This document shows positions 35,928 through 43,727 of a DNA stretch of 64,000 bases, piece by piece. Positions within the stretch are counted from its first letter, which is position 1, and each line of letters begins with the position of its first letter. The position numbers and the translations under genes are program-made. Source of the stretch: Pseudomonadota bacterium (lineage in GTDB: Bacteria; Pseudomonadota; Gammaproteobacteria; Steroidobacterales; Steroidobacteraceae); NCBI GenBank assembly GCA_025356075.1, contig JANXUT010000064.1:1-64000 (forward strand), in the 5' to 3' direction. The notes beneath the pieces are model-generated. The model saw only the letters and a program-made list of their open reading frames with translations. It was not told where the DNA came from and made no database searches.

Positions 35928-37673
35928 TCAATTCAGAATCACGTTCGCCTCGCGCGCGGCAAGGCCGGGCGCCACCGGCCACTCGAGCCGGACCGTCGTC
36001 CCGCGCCCCGGCGAGCTTTCGACGTGGCAGCGCCCGCCGGTCTGGCCGGCCCGCTCGAGCAGGCCACGCAACCCCTGGGGGCCCGGCTCTCCTGCGCGCG
36101 TGCGGCCGTCGTTGCCGACCTGAAAGCCGGTGCCGTCGTCGGCAACGCTCACCGACAAGGTCCCGGACTCCAGACGCATGCGCACGGAGACGCTCTGCGC
36201 GGCCGAGTGCCTGGCGACGTTGTTGAGGAGCTCCTGTACCGACCTGAATACGCTCGTGCCCAGCATCGGCGGGATCTCGGTGTCGGCGACTTCGATGTCG
36301 GCCTCCACCGCGATGTCGCGGTACACGTCGTGCCACTCCCGGCACAGCCAGCGCACCGCCGAAGCCGCTCCCAGGTCATCGAGCAGCGCGGGCCTCAGGT
36401 TCATCGAGATGCCGCGGACCTCGTCGAGGACGCGCTGTACCCGGCGGATAACCGCGCTCAGGGTTTCATCGACGCTCGCGGTCTCGTTCCGGCGCCCGAG
36501 CTCCTGGGCGCGCTCGAGCGAATACTTCACGGCGCTCAGCGACTGTCCGATCGTGTCGTGCAGGTCCTGGGCAATGCGTTTGCGCTCCTCTTCCTGCGCG
36601 CTCATCAGCCGTTCCGAGAGTCCCTGCAGTTCAACCTTCGACTTGCGCAACGACCGCTCCACCTCGCGGCGCCGCGCGACTTCCTGCTTGAGCGCGTGGT
36701 TCGAGTCATTGATCTGGGTCGTGCGCTCCTCGACGCGCTGTTCGAGCGTCTGGTTGAGCGCAGTGAGTTCCCGCTCCGCGCAACGCAGCGACGTGACGTT
36801 CGCGACCGTGAACGCCACCCGATGCCACGGCGGCGCGGACGTGGAGCCCGCCAGCTGCGGCACGGGCTGCAGGTCGACGGCGAGGTCCATGCCGAGCGTC
36901 GGATCGGCGCACTCGAACTTCGCCGACGATGCGGTCGCGAAGTCCTGCCACGCCTTGGCGATCGCGCCACGCAACAGGCAGTCGCCGGCGCCGCAGCCCG
37001 GATGGAAGATCGAGTGCAGGTCGCGGCCGATCGCGACGGTGACATTGCCGAGACCCCAGCGCTCGAGGCCGCGGCCGACGCGGACGACTCGGCCGCGGCG
37101 GTCGAGGAGGCCGACTACCTCCGGCAGCGCGTCGGCCATCTGTTCCCATTCGAGCTTGGCGTGATGGATCGCCGCTAGTGTCCTGGGTCGCGTCGCGTCG
37201 CCATTGGCGAGGATCGCGCTCGCGCTAAGGAGGTGACGCACGGCCTCGAGTGCAGTCTCGCGCAGCTCCCCATCGGTCGTATCGGTCGGCCCGAGGAACA
37301 TGAGCGCGTACTGGGGCCCGCCGGGATCGGGAATCGCCGCGCAGATCGCCTGCTGTGTCACGAGCGCCCCCCAGCGCTCGCGGCTGACGGCGGTGCCACG
37401 CGTCAGCGCCTGCGGCCGTCGCAGTGCGCGCTCGAGCATCGGGAATTCGGCGAGCGTGACGGCGCGCATGTGCCAGGAGCTCGGCATGTTGGCGCCAACG
37501 ACCGCGCGGATTGTGTTCTTGCCGGGCTCCCTCTCGAAGACGATGACCGACGAGCCGGGAAAGAGGGCGACGAGCTTCTGCGCAGCAATGCGGCTCGCGT
37601 CGCGCAGCGTCACGGATTCGTGACAGCCGCGCGTGACACTGGCAATCAGCTCGATCACGCTACGCACGAACAC
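35928..37673 (-). CDS. NarX-like cytoplasmic sensor histidine kinase (GAF-PAS-HisKA_3)
   Basis: About 581 residues, no membrane helix. A GAF-like N-terminal domain (~10-160), a PAS-like domain holding HPGCGAGDC (~235-320), a coiled coil, then HisKA_3 with the phospho-acceptor His in RKRIAQDLHDTIGQSLS and an ATPase domain (FRSVQELLNNVARHS, DDGTGF, GLRGLLERAG). Start unclear: GTG 37673 is chosen because the longer form from 37736 is arginine-rich; GTG 37667 is also possible. The cysteine pair in the PAS domain could hold a cofactor or sense redox. The most likely partner is the NarL-type regulator at 38656. Confidence 0.9.
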   Translation of the reverse strand: MFVRSVIELIASVTRGCHESVTLRDASRIAAQKLVALFPGSSVIVFEREPGKNTIRAVVGANMPSSWHMRAVTLAEFPMLERALRRPQALTRGTAVSRERWGALVTQQAICAAIPDPGGPQYALMFLGPTDTTDGELRETALEAVRHLLSASAILANGDATRPRTLAAIHHAKLEWEQMADALPEVVGLLDRRGRVVRVGRGLERWGLGNVTVAIGRDLHSIFHPGCGAGDCLLRGAIAKAWQDFATASSAKFECADPTLGMDLAVDLQPVPQLAGSTSAPPWHRVAFTVANVTSLRCAERELTALNQTLEQRVEERTTQINDSNHALKQEVARRREVERSLRKSKVELQGLSERLMSAQEEERKRIAQDLHDTIGQSLSAVKYSLERAQELGRRNETASVDETLSAVIRRVQRVLDEVRGISMNLRPALLDDLGAASAVRWLCREWHDVYRDIAVEADIEVADTEIPPMLGTSVFRSVQELLNNVARHSAAQSVSVRMRLESGTLSVSVADDGTGFQVGNDGRTRAGEPGPQGLRGLLERAGQTGGRCHVESSPGRGTTVRLEWPVAPGLAAREANVILN

Positions 37674-37783
37674 ACCCCGGAGGCCACGGTCAGGAACCGA
37701 TCGTGGTCCTGCTGGGCGCCGACCGACAGTCGGCACGCGCCGGGGCGCCAGCGCGAGTTAGCGGGTAGCGCCGAGTAGGGTTA

Positions 37784-38410
37784 CTAGGTAGATCGCGCTG
37801 GATTCGACAGGAACTGCCGGTACAGGCGCAACACAGCCGGCACGTACGCCTGGGTCTCGCGATACGGCGGGATCTGCCGGCCGTAGCGATCGACGGCCTG
37901 CTCGCCGGCGTTGTACGCGGCGAGCACGAGCTCGAGGTTGTTGTGGTAGCGCCGCATCAGGTCGCTGAGATACCGGGCGCCACCGGAGAGGTTCTGCTCG
38001 GGGTCGAACGCGTCGCCGACCCCGTAGCGACGCGCCGTATCCGGATGGAGCTGCATGAGCCCCTGCGCCCCGGCCGAGGAAACAGCGCGCGGGTTGAAGG
38101 CGGACTCGATCGCGATGACGGCGCGCAGGAGTGCCGGCTGCAGGGCGCTCTTTTTCGCTGCCCGATCAATCATGTGGCTATAGGTCCCGGCGCGTGCGGC
38201 CCAGTCCACCTCGCGGGGTACGCTCGCGCGTGGCCGATCGGCGGACGGCTCGAGCGGTGCCGCCTGAACGAGCCGATACCGGCTGTCCATCGGAACATTC
38301 GTGAAGTGCGTCACACCTGACGGGTCGGTGTACGCGAAGATATCCCCGGAGGCGGCCTCGGCGTTCGCAGCCAGCAGAAGGGCGAGCACGGACAGGGATC
38401 GGGCGAGCAT
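37784..38410 (-). CDS. Lytic transglycosylase, SLT domain
   Basis: 208 residues with a signal peptide (residues 1-20). A short DUF4124-like segment (DIFAYTDPSGVTHFTNVP) precedes the SLT domain: catalytic E102 in AVIAIESAFNP, then SSAGAQGLMQLHP, NLSGGARYLSDLM and LAAYNAGEQAV. It cleaves peptidoglycan in the periplasm. Beside a secretion cluster it may open the wall for assembly of the envelope-spanning machine; this is inferred from position. Confidence 0.95.
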   Translation of the reverse strand: MLARSLSVLALLLAANAEAASGDIFAYTDPSGVTHFTNVPMDSRYRLVQAAPLEPSADRPRASVPREVDWAARAGTYSHMIDRAAKKSALQPALLRAVIAIESAFNPRAVSSAGAQGLMQLHPDTARRYGVGDAFDPEQNLSGGARYLSDLMRRYHNNLELVLAAYNAGEQAVDRYGRQIPPYRETQAYVPAVLRLYRQFLSNPARST

Positions 38411-38655
38411 GCCGACACTCTACGACCGGCGTCCAGACGCTGCAGGTAGGGCGAACGTGTAGAGCGGGTGCGCTCGGCCGGGCGCCGCCCGCCGGATTCG
38501 GCTATATAAGTAGAGAGTGAGGACGCGCAAGGAACGCGCTGAAGATTTGTCGCATTATGTCGCGAAACGCCGACGCTCGAGGCAGGTTTCTGCCTAAGAT
38601 GGACCAAGCGATTGTGTCCCGGACGACACCAACCGAAACAGAAGACAGGGGACGT

Positions 38656-39444
38656 ATGCACCAGGGTCACTCGGTAGACGGCGATACGACTACACCCGCG
38701 CGACTCGACGCGCCCGCGACGCCTGCCGCTGCCGACAAGCCGCGACGTGCGCGCATCCTGCTCATCGACGATCACGCGATTCTGCGTGAAGGCCTCTCGA
38801 CGCTGATCGAGCTTGAATCCGACATGCATGTCGTCGGACAGGCGGGCTCGGTCGCCGATGGAGTCGCGGTCGCGCAGTCCATCGACCCGGATCTGATCGT
38901 CACCGACATCTCGCTGCCCGGCGCGACCGGAGTGCAGGGAATCATCGAGCTGCGCCAGCGCTGCCCGCGCGCACGCCTGCTGGTGCTGACCGTGCACAGC
39001 ACGGAGGAGTACATCCGCGCCGCGCTCTCGGCCGGCGCCGACGGGTACGTCCTGAAGGATGCGACCCGCGCCGAACTTATCCACGCGTTGCGCGCGGTGC
39101 TCGCGGGCCAGCGCCATCTGTGTCCGCGCTCATCGGCGTACGTGATGCGGACCTACCTCGGCGAGCAGCCCGCGGCGCGGAGCTTCGCTGCCGGCGTGAC
39201 GGGTCGCGAGCGTGAGATCCTCGCCATGATCGCGAGCGGCCGATCGAACAAGCAAATTGCCCAGACGCTTAAGCGCAGCGTGAAGACCGTCGAGAAGCAC
39301 CGTTCCAACCTGATGCGCAAGCTCGGGCTGCACAACGTTGCCGACGTCACGCGCTTCGCGCTTCAGAGTGGCGTGCTGTCGGCGGAGCACTCCACTGAGC
39401 ACGCGATGGCGAGCGACGTCCGGTTCGTCGCCGCGTATCGCTAG
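38656..39444 (+). CDS. NarL/FixJ-family response regulator
   Basis: 262 residues. Receiver domain with the acidic pair in LLIDDHAILREGL, phospho-acceptor Asp in LIVTDISLPG and Lys in YVLKDATRAEL; LuxR-type helix-turn-helix from GVTGREREILAMIASGRSNK to VEKHRSNLMRKL. The ATG at 38656 has AGGGGA 5 bases upstream, better than ATGs at 38557 and 38599. Divergent from the transglycosylase and NarX-like kinase genes, its likely sensor. The stop TAG lies within the 6-bp target duplication of the following insertion sequence, and the reading frame is unaffected. Confidence 0.94.
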   Translation: MHQGHSVDGDTTTPARLDAPATPAAADKPRRARILLIDDHAILREGLSTLIELESDMHVVGQAGSVADGVAVAQSIDPDLIVTDISLPGATGVQGIIELRQRCPRARLLVLTVHSTEEYIRAALSAGADGYVLKDATRAELIHALRAVLAGQRHLCPRSSAYVMRTYLGEQPAARSFAAGVTGREREILAMIASGRSNKQIAQTLKRSVKTVEKHRSNLMRKLGLHNVADVTRFALQSGVLSAEHSTEHAMASDVRFVAAYR

Positions 39445-39445
39445 C
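39440..39445. repeat. Target-site duplication, left copy (GCTAGC)
   Basis: GCTAGC here and at 41461-41466 flank the insertion sequence. The 6-bp length suits the IS1634 family. Because GCTAGC is itself a palindrome it also extends the apparent terminal inverted repeats. Confidence 0.8.
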
Positions 39446-41460
39446 CCAACTTCCGCAGTTGAAGGGGTGATGGACTATTTTTCGGGCGACGATCGCCGAG
39501 TCGATTTTGCAAGGCATTGATCGGCCGAGGCGCGTCTGCGGGCACGGAGGTGGTGAGCCGCGGATACCGATGTAGTGCCAACTTTGCTCGTTGTTCATAG
39601 GCTTGTCGCGTGCGATCTTGGGGTCGGAGGTCGCGCACCTGTACCTGCGGCACAGCACGGTTTGCAAGGACGGCAAGACGCACACGTACTGGCGTCTGGT
39701 GCGCTCTGTACGCCGCGGCCGCAAGGTGGTGCAGGAGACGGTCGCGCGGCTGGGTGAGCTCGACGCCGAAGGCCGGGCCAGCGCGCGGATGCTGGCGCAG
39801 TCGATCACCGGGCGGGCGACGGAGCCGGACCTGTTCGCCGCGCTCACGGCGCCGGTCCCGGTCCGTCTCGAGCAGGTGCGGGTCGAACGCTCGCGGCGCT
39901 TCGGCGACGGGTGGCTCGCCCTGACGCTGTGGCGGGCGCTCAGGCTCGATGAGTTCTGTGCCGGGACGCTGGCCGAGGGCCGCGAGCAGGTGCCGTGGTC
40001 GACGATGGCGGCGATCCTGGTGATCGCGCGGCTGTGCGAGCCCTCGAGCGAGCTGCACATCGCCGAGGACTGGTACCGGCGCACGGCGCTCGAGGACCTG
40101 CTCGGGGTGGCGCCCGAGCAGGTCAACGACGACCCGCTGTACCGGGCGCTCGATGCGATCCTGCCGCACAAGCGGGCCCTCGAGGAGCATCTCAAGCAGC
40201 GGCTGGGCGAGCTCTTTGCGCTCGACTACGAGCTCTTGCTGTACGACGTCACGAGCACGTTCTTCGAAGGCCAGGCCGAGGGTAACCCACTCGCCCGGCG
40301 TGGCCACAGCCGCGACCACCGGCCGGACTGCAAGCAAGTGTGCATCGGGCTGGTGGTCAGTCGCGACGGCATGCCGCTCGGCTACGAGGTGTTTGCCGGC
40401 AATCGGGTCGACGTGACCACCGTCGAGGAGATCGTCGGCACGATGGAAGCGCGCTATGGCAAGGCGCAGCGGGTCTGGGTCATGGATCGAGGCATGGCCA
40501 GCGCCGACAACATCGCCTGGCTGCAGGCGGGCGCGCGGCGCTACCTGATCGGCGGGCTCAAGAGCGACCTCAAGAAGCTGGCACCGCAGCTGACCGATGC
40601 GCGGCACTGGCGTCAGGTGCGTGACGGCATCGAGGCCAAGGTCTGCGCCGGTCCCGAGGGCGCCGAGACGTTCCTGCTGGTGCGCTCGGCCGATCGCAAG
40701 CAGAAGGAACAGGCCATGCACCGGCGCTTCTGCGAGCGCATCGAGGCCGGCCTCACCAGCCTCGCGCGGCGGCTCGAGGCCGCCAGGAGCCCGATCGAGC
40801 GCAGCGCCACCGAGCGCCAGATCGGCCGGCTGCTCGGCGTCAACTCGCGCGGCGCCGCACGTTACGCGATCCACCTCGTCGAGGATCCCGCCCTCGGCAG
40901 CCGGCTGCGGCTCGAGTGGTCGGTGCGGCCCGAGTGGGATGACTGGTCGCGCCACAGCGAAGGCTGCTACGTGCTACGCACCAACGTGCGCGACTGGAGC
41001 GCCGAGGAGCTGTGGAAGACCTACATCCAGCTGTCCGAAGCCGAAGCCGCGTTCCGCATCCACAAGACCGAGCTGTCCATGCGCCCGATCTGGCATCAGC
41101 GCCAGGACAGGGTGCTGGCCCACATCCTGGTCTGCTTCCTCGCCTACGTGCTGTGGAAAACCCTCGAGCAGTGGCAGAGCCGCGCCGGCCTCGGCAACAG
41201 CCCGCGCACGCTCATCAATCAACTCGGTGCGATCCACAGCACCGACGTCGTGTTGCCGACCGCCACCTCGCCACCACGCGAACTGCGCATCCGCTGCGTC
41301 GCCCGGCCCGATCGCGCTCAGTTGGCGCTGCTCGATCGGCTCGGCCTGCGCCTCCCCGAGCGCCTCAAGCCGCCCCACCTCCGACCCCAAATGTAGTGCC
41401 AACCTCGGACACCAAGTCCTTGATGGCATTACTCCGTACCCTCGTAACTGCGGAAGTTGG
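39446..41460 (+). mobile_element. IS1634-family insertion sequence
   Basis: 2015-bp element with one transposase gene. The ends carry 15-bp perfect inverted repeats (CCAACTTCCGCAGTT at 39446-39460 and its complement at 41446-41460). It has inserted between the NarL-type regulator stop and the barrel/cytochrome operon. Inside, ATGTAGTGCCAAC occurs twice in direct order (39570-39582, 41391-41403) and TTGGGGTCGGAGGT twice in inverted order (39618-39631, 41377-41390), bracketing the transposase gene. The transposase appears intact, so the element may be active. Confidence 0.93.
39591..41396 (+). CDS. IS1634-family DDE transposase
   Basis: 601 residues from a TTG start. Catalytic region recognised: first Asp in [16 protein letters not shown], second Asp in [13 protein letters not shown] and Glu in the block [19 protein letters not shown]. 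The segment [19 protein letters not shown] is diagnostic of the family. No frameshift is seen. The true start may be a later GTG (at VAHLYLRHS), since the first residues lie within subterminal repeats. It cuts and joins DNA at the element ends. Confidence 0.95.
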   Translation: MFIGLSRAILGSEVAHLYLRHSTVCKDGKTHTYWRLVRSVRRGRKVVQETVARLGELDAEGRASARMLAQSITGRATEPDLFAALTAPVPVRLEQVRVERSRRFGDGWLALTLWRALRLDEFCAGTLAEGREQVPWSTMAAILVIARLCEPSSELHIAEDWYRRTALEDLLGVAPEQVNDDPLYRALDAILPHKRALEEHLKQRLGELFALDYELLLYDVTSTFFEGQAEGNPLARRGHSRDHRPDCKQVCIGLVVSRDGMPLGYEVFAGNRVDVTTVEEIVGTMEARYGKAQRVWVMDRGMASADNIAWLQAGARRYLIGGLKSDLKKLAPQLTDARHWRQVRDGIEAKVCAGPEGAETFLLVRSADRKQKEQAMHRRFCERIEAGLTSLARRLEAARSPIERSATERQIGRLLGVNSRGAARYAIHLVEDPALGSRLRLEWSVRPEWDDWSRHSEGCYVLRTNVRDWSAEELWKTYIQLSEAEAAFRIHKTELSMRPIWHQRQDRVLAHILVCFLAYVLWKTLEQWQSRAGLGNSPRTLINQLGAIHSTDVVLPTATSPPRELRIRCVARPDRAQLALLDRLGLRLPERLKPPHLRPQM

Positions 41461-41466
41461 GCTAGC
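41446..41466. repeat. Right inverted repeat and right target duplication of the IS
   Basis: 41446-41460 is the complement of the left end, and 41461-41466 (GCTAGC) is the second copy of the target site. Confidence 0.85.
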
Positions 41467-41522
41467 GGCAGGCCTGGCGCCGGTCCCCGGCGCACGGATG
41501 GCGCGCATCCCGCGCGCCTTCG

Positions 41523-43727
41523 CTAGAAACTGACGTTGTATCCGAGGCTGACCCAGAACCGGCGTGTCTGCTGGTCGAGCAGCGTCGGCGTCGGTGCATT
41601 CGGGTCGATCGGCACGCCGGGCGCCAGGCTCGCATTGAAGTTGGCCCGCTCGTAGCCCGCCTCGAACTGGACGAGGCCACGCTTGAAGCGCCAGTCGGCG
41701 AGGATCGACGGGCTGGCGGACCAGCCCGCGCTAGTCCCGGTCGCAGGATCGTTGCCGCTCGTGTACCCGAACTGGAGCCGCGGCCCGAACCGCACGGCCG
41801 CGCCAATCGGGTAGCGCGCGCTGCCGAACATGGAGGCCCCCTTGGTACCGGCGCGGGAGGCGTAGCTGAGCCCGACCGCGTTCATGTCGCCGTCAACGAT
41901 CCAGCCCCCGCCAAGGAGCTGCGTCGAGTAGCTGATGGCGGTCCCCGAGCCCGGGGTCGCGGCAACGCCGCCCGAGGCCGGCGTCGGGCCGACCCGGCTG
42001 AAGGACACGTCGTTGCCCCACTGCAGCCGGTCACCGATCGGACGTTGCAGCCCGAGCGTCGCTGAATCGCTCGTGGCGCTGCGATCGCGCGCCAGCGAAT
42101 GCACGGCGTCGATGCCAAGCGTCTGGATCAGCAGGTCGAGCGAGGTGGTCGGCTGGCCGATGAGCGCATCGTAGGTCGCCACGAATGGATTCTTGCGGTG
42201 ATCGCCAATCGCGGTCAGCACCCAGCGACCCGGCAGCGCCCAGCTCGCCACCAGCGTCGCGGCGTTCAGGACGCGGTAGCTGACGTCGTAGTCGACCTGT
42301 CCCACCAGCGAGTGGCCGTTCTGGTAGTAGCGTGCCTCGAGCCCTACCTGCCGGCTGTCGAGCACGCCACTCGCGTTCTGCTGGTACAGGAACGTGCTCA
42401 CGTCGAGGCCAGGCAGCACGCCGATGAACTCCGCACTCAAGTTGCCGAACACGCGCTGGTGATTGAAGCTGGCATCGTAGGTCTCAAGCGGCGCGCCGGC
42501 CGCGATACCGAGCCGCAATCCCGGCTGCACGCGCCAGCCGAAGTAGCCACCGTCGTAGGTGCCGTACACGCCGCCGGTGCTCTGCGACTGGCGGCCGAGC
42601 CGTGCGACCCAATGGCTGCGCGTGTCATCCACCTCGACGAAGGCCTGCGGCAGCCGCGCCTGCCCGGGCGCGAGCCCGTCGACGCTGGAGAGGTCGCGTA
42701 CGTAGCCGGCGAATACACGTGCCGAAAAGTCGTAGACGTCGCCGTGCCGCTTCAGCTGCAGGTCCGCGTCGGTGTCGATCGCGGACTGGCCGACACCGTT
42801 CGCCGTGATACCGCTCGAGGTCACCGTGTTGGTGTCGTGACGGTATTCCTGCACGAGTGCGCCGTTGACCCGCCACCGCGACCCGTCGGGGCCCTCGCCG
42901 CCCGGCTTGCTGGCGCCATCGAGCGTCACGATCGCCGCGAGGCGCTGCCGGACCGCCTCCACGTCGGCTCCGTCCGGGTAGCGGTTGAGGTACTCCTGGT
43001 ACTCGAGCTTGGCCTGCGCTAACTGCCCTTTGCGCTCGCGCGCGAGCCCTAGGTACTCCTGGGCCTGCGGCCGGGCGGGATGCTCCGGAAACTCGAGCAA
43101 CCGCGTGTAGAGGCGGATCGCCGTGTCGTAGTCGCGGTCCTGCATCGCGGTACGCGCCTCGGCGATCATCTTCTCCAGGTCACCGGGCGGCGGCAATGCG
43201 CGTACCGGCGCGCGCGAGGCGACCGTCGGCGGGCCCGCGGGAGCCGCCTCGGTGCGCCCGGCGCGACGCGCGAGGATGATTTCAATGCCGGTGAGGCCGG
43301 CGCGCGGACGGATCAGGAAGTCGACGGTCCGTGCGAAGTGCAGCGTGAGCGCGCGGCGCGAGCCGAGTGACTGCTCGAGGCGCACATCGACGAGTCCCGC
43401 GGGGTTACCGCTCGCGACGGGAAGGGTCTCGCCGAGGCCGGTGGGCGGCGGGCAGCCGGGCAGCGGCTGCAGCTCGATCCTGAGTTCGTCGCCCGAGCGC
43501 AGCGGGTAGTTCGAGACGTAACTCATCGGGCAAGTGAACTGGATGACCACCGAGCCCGCATCGGTCGCGAGCTGGTCCAGGACGTCCGCCAGCGCCGGGA
43601 CCGGCAGAAGCCCGAGGCCGGCGAGCGCCCAGGCGCCGCGGCGCCAACCGCAGCCGAAATGCTCCGCCCACCTCCGCCGCCGGGTGCTGATCGGTGGCGG
43701 GCGGCACAGCTCTTCGCGCGAGGTCAC
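41523..43727 (-). CDS. TPR plus outer-membrane beta-barrel protein, partner of the multihaem cytochrome
   Basis: 734 residues from a GTG that overlaps the cytochrome stop as GTGA; the longer Met-initiated frame runs inside the cytochrome gene and is rejected. Signal peptide near 30-49 (ALAGLGLLPVPALADV). Next an AMIN-like beta domain (~50-165), TPR-like helices (ARTAMQDRDYDTAIRLYTRL, QLAQAKLEYQEYLNRYPDG; ~185-260) and about 460 residues of beta-strand-rich sequence that ends in the outer-membrane signature RRFWVSLGYNVSF with terminal Phe. Translation coupling to a 39-haem cytochrome suggests a porin-cytochrome conduit analogous in plan to MtrAB, but I see no sequence resemblance to MtrB. Polysaccharide or adhesin export barrels with TPRs are the alternative. 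Confidence 0.88.
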   Translation of the reverse strand: MTSREELCRPPPISTRRRRWAEHFGCGWRRGAWALAGLGLLPVPALADVLDQLATDAGSVVIQFTCPMSYVSNYPLRSGDELRIELQPLPGCPPPTGLGETLPVASGNPAGLVDVRLEQSLGSRRALTLHFARTVDFLIRPRAGLTGIEIILARRAGRTEAAPAGPPTVASRAPVRALPPPGDLEKMIAEARTAMQDRDYDTAIRLYTRLLEFPEHPARPQAQEYLGLARERKGQLAQAKLEYQEYLNRYPDGADVEAVRQRLAAIVTLDGASKPGGEGPDGSRWRVNGALVQEYRHDTNTVTSSGITANGVGQSAIDTDADLQLKRHGDVYDFSARVFAGYVRDLSSVDGLAPGQARLPQAFVEVDDTRSHWVARLGRQSQSTGGVYGTYDGGYFGWRVQPGLRLGIAAGAPLETYDASFNHQRVFGNLSAEFIGVLPGLDVSTFLYQQNASGVLDSRQVGLEARYYQNGHSLVGQVDYDVSYRVLNAATLVASWALPGRWVLTAIGDHRKNPFVATYDALIGQPTTSLDLLIQTLGIDAVHSLARDRSATSDSATLGLQRPIGDRLQWGNDVSFSRVGPTPASGGVAATPGSGTAISYSTQLLGGGWIVDGDMNAVGLSYASRAGTKGASMFGSARYPIGAAVRFGPRLQFGYTSGNDPATGTSAGWSASPSILADWRFKRGLVQFEAGYERANFNASLAPGVPIDPNAPTPTLLDQQTRRFWVSLGYNVSF

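Noticed and set aside
39440-39470. Possible truncation of the NarL-type regulator by the insertion sequence
   Set aside because: The stop codon lies in the duplicated target and the same codons follow in the right flank, so the original stop is retained.
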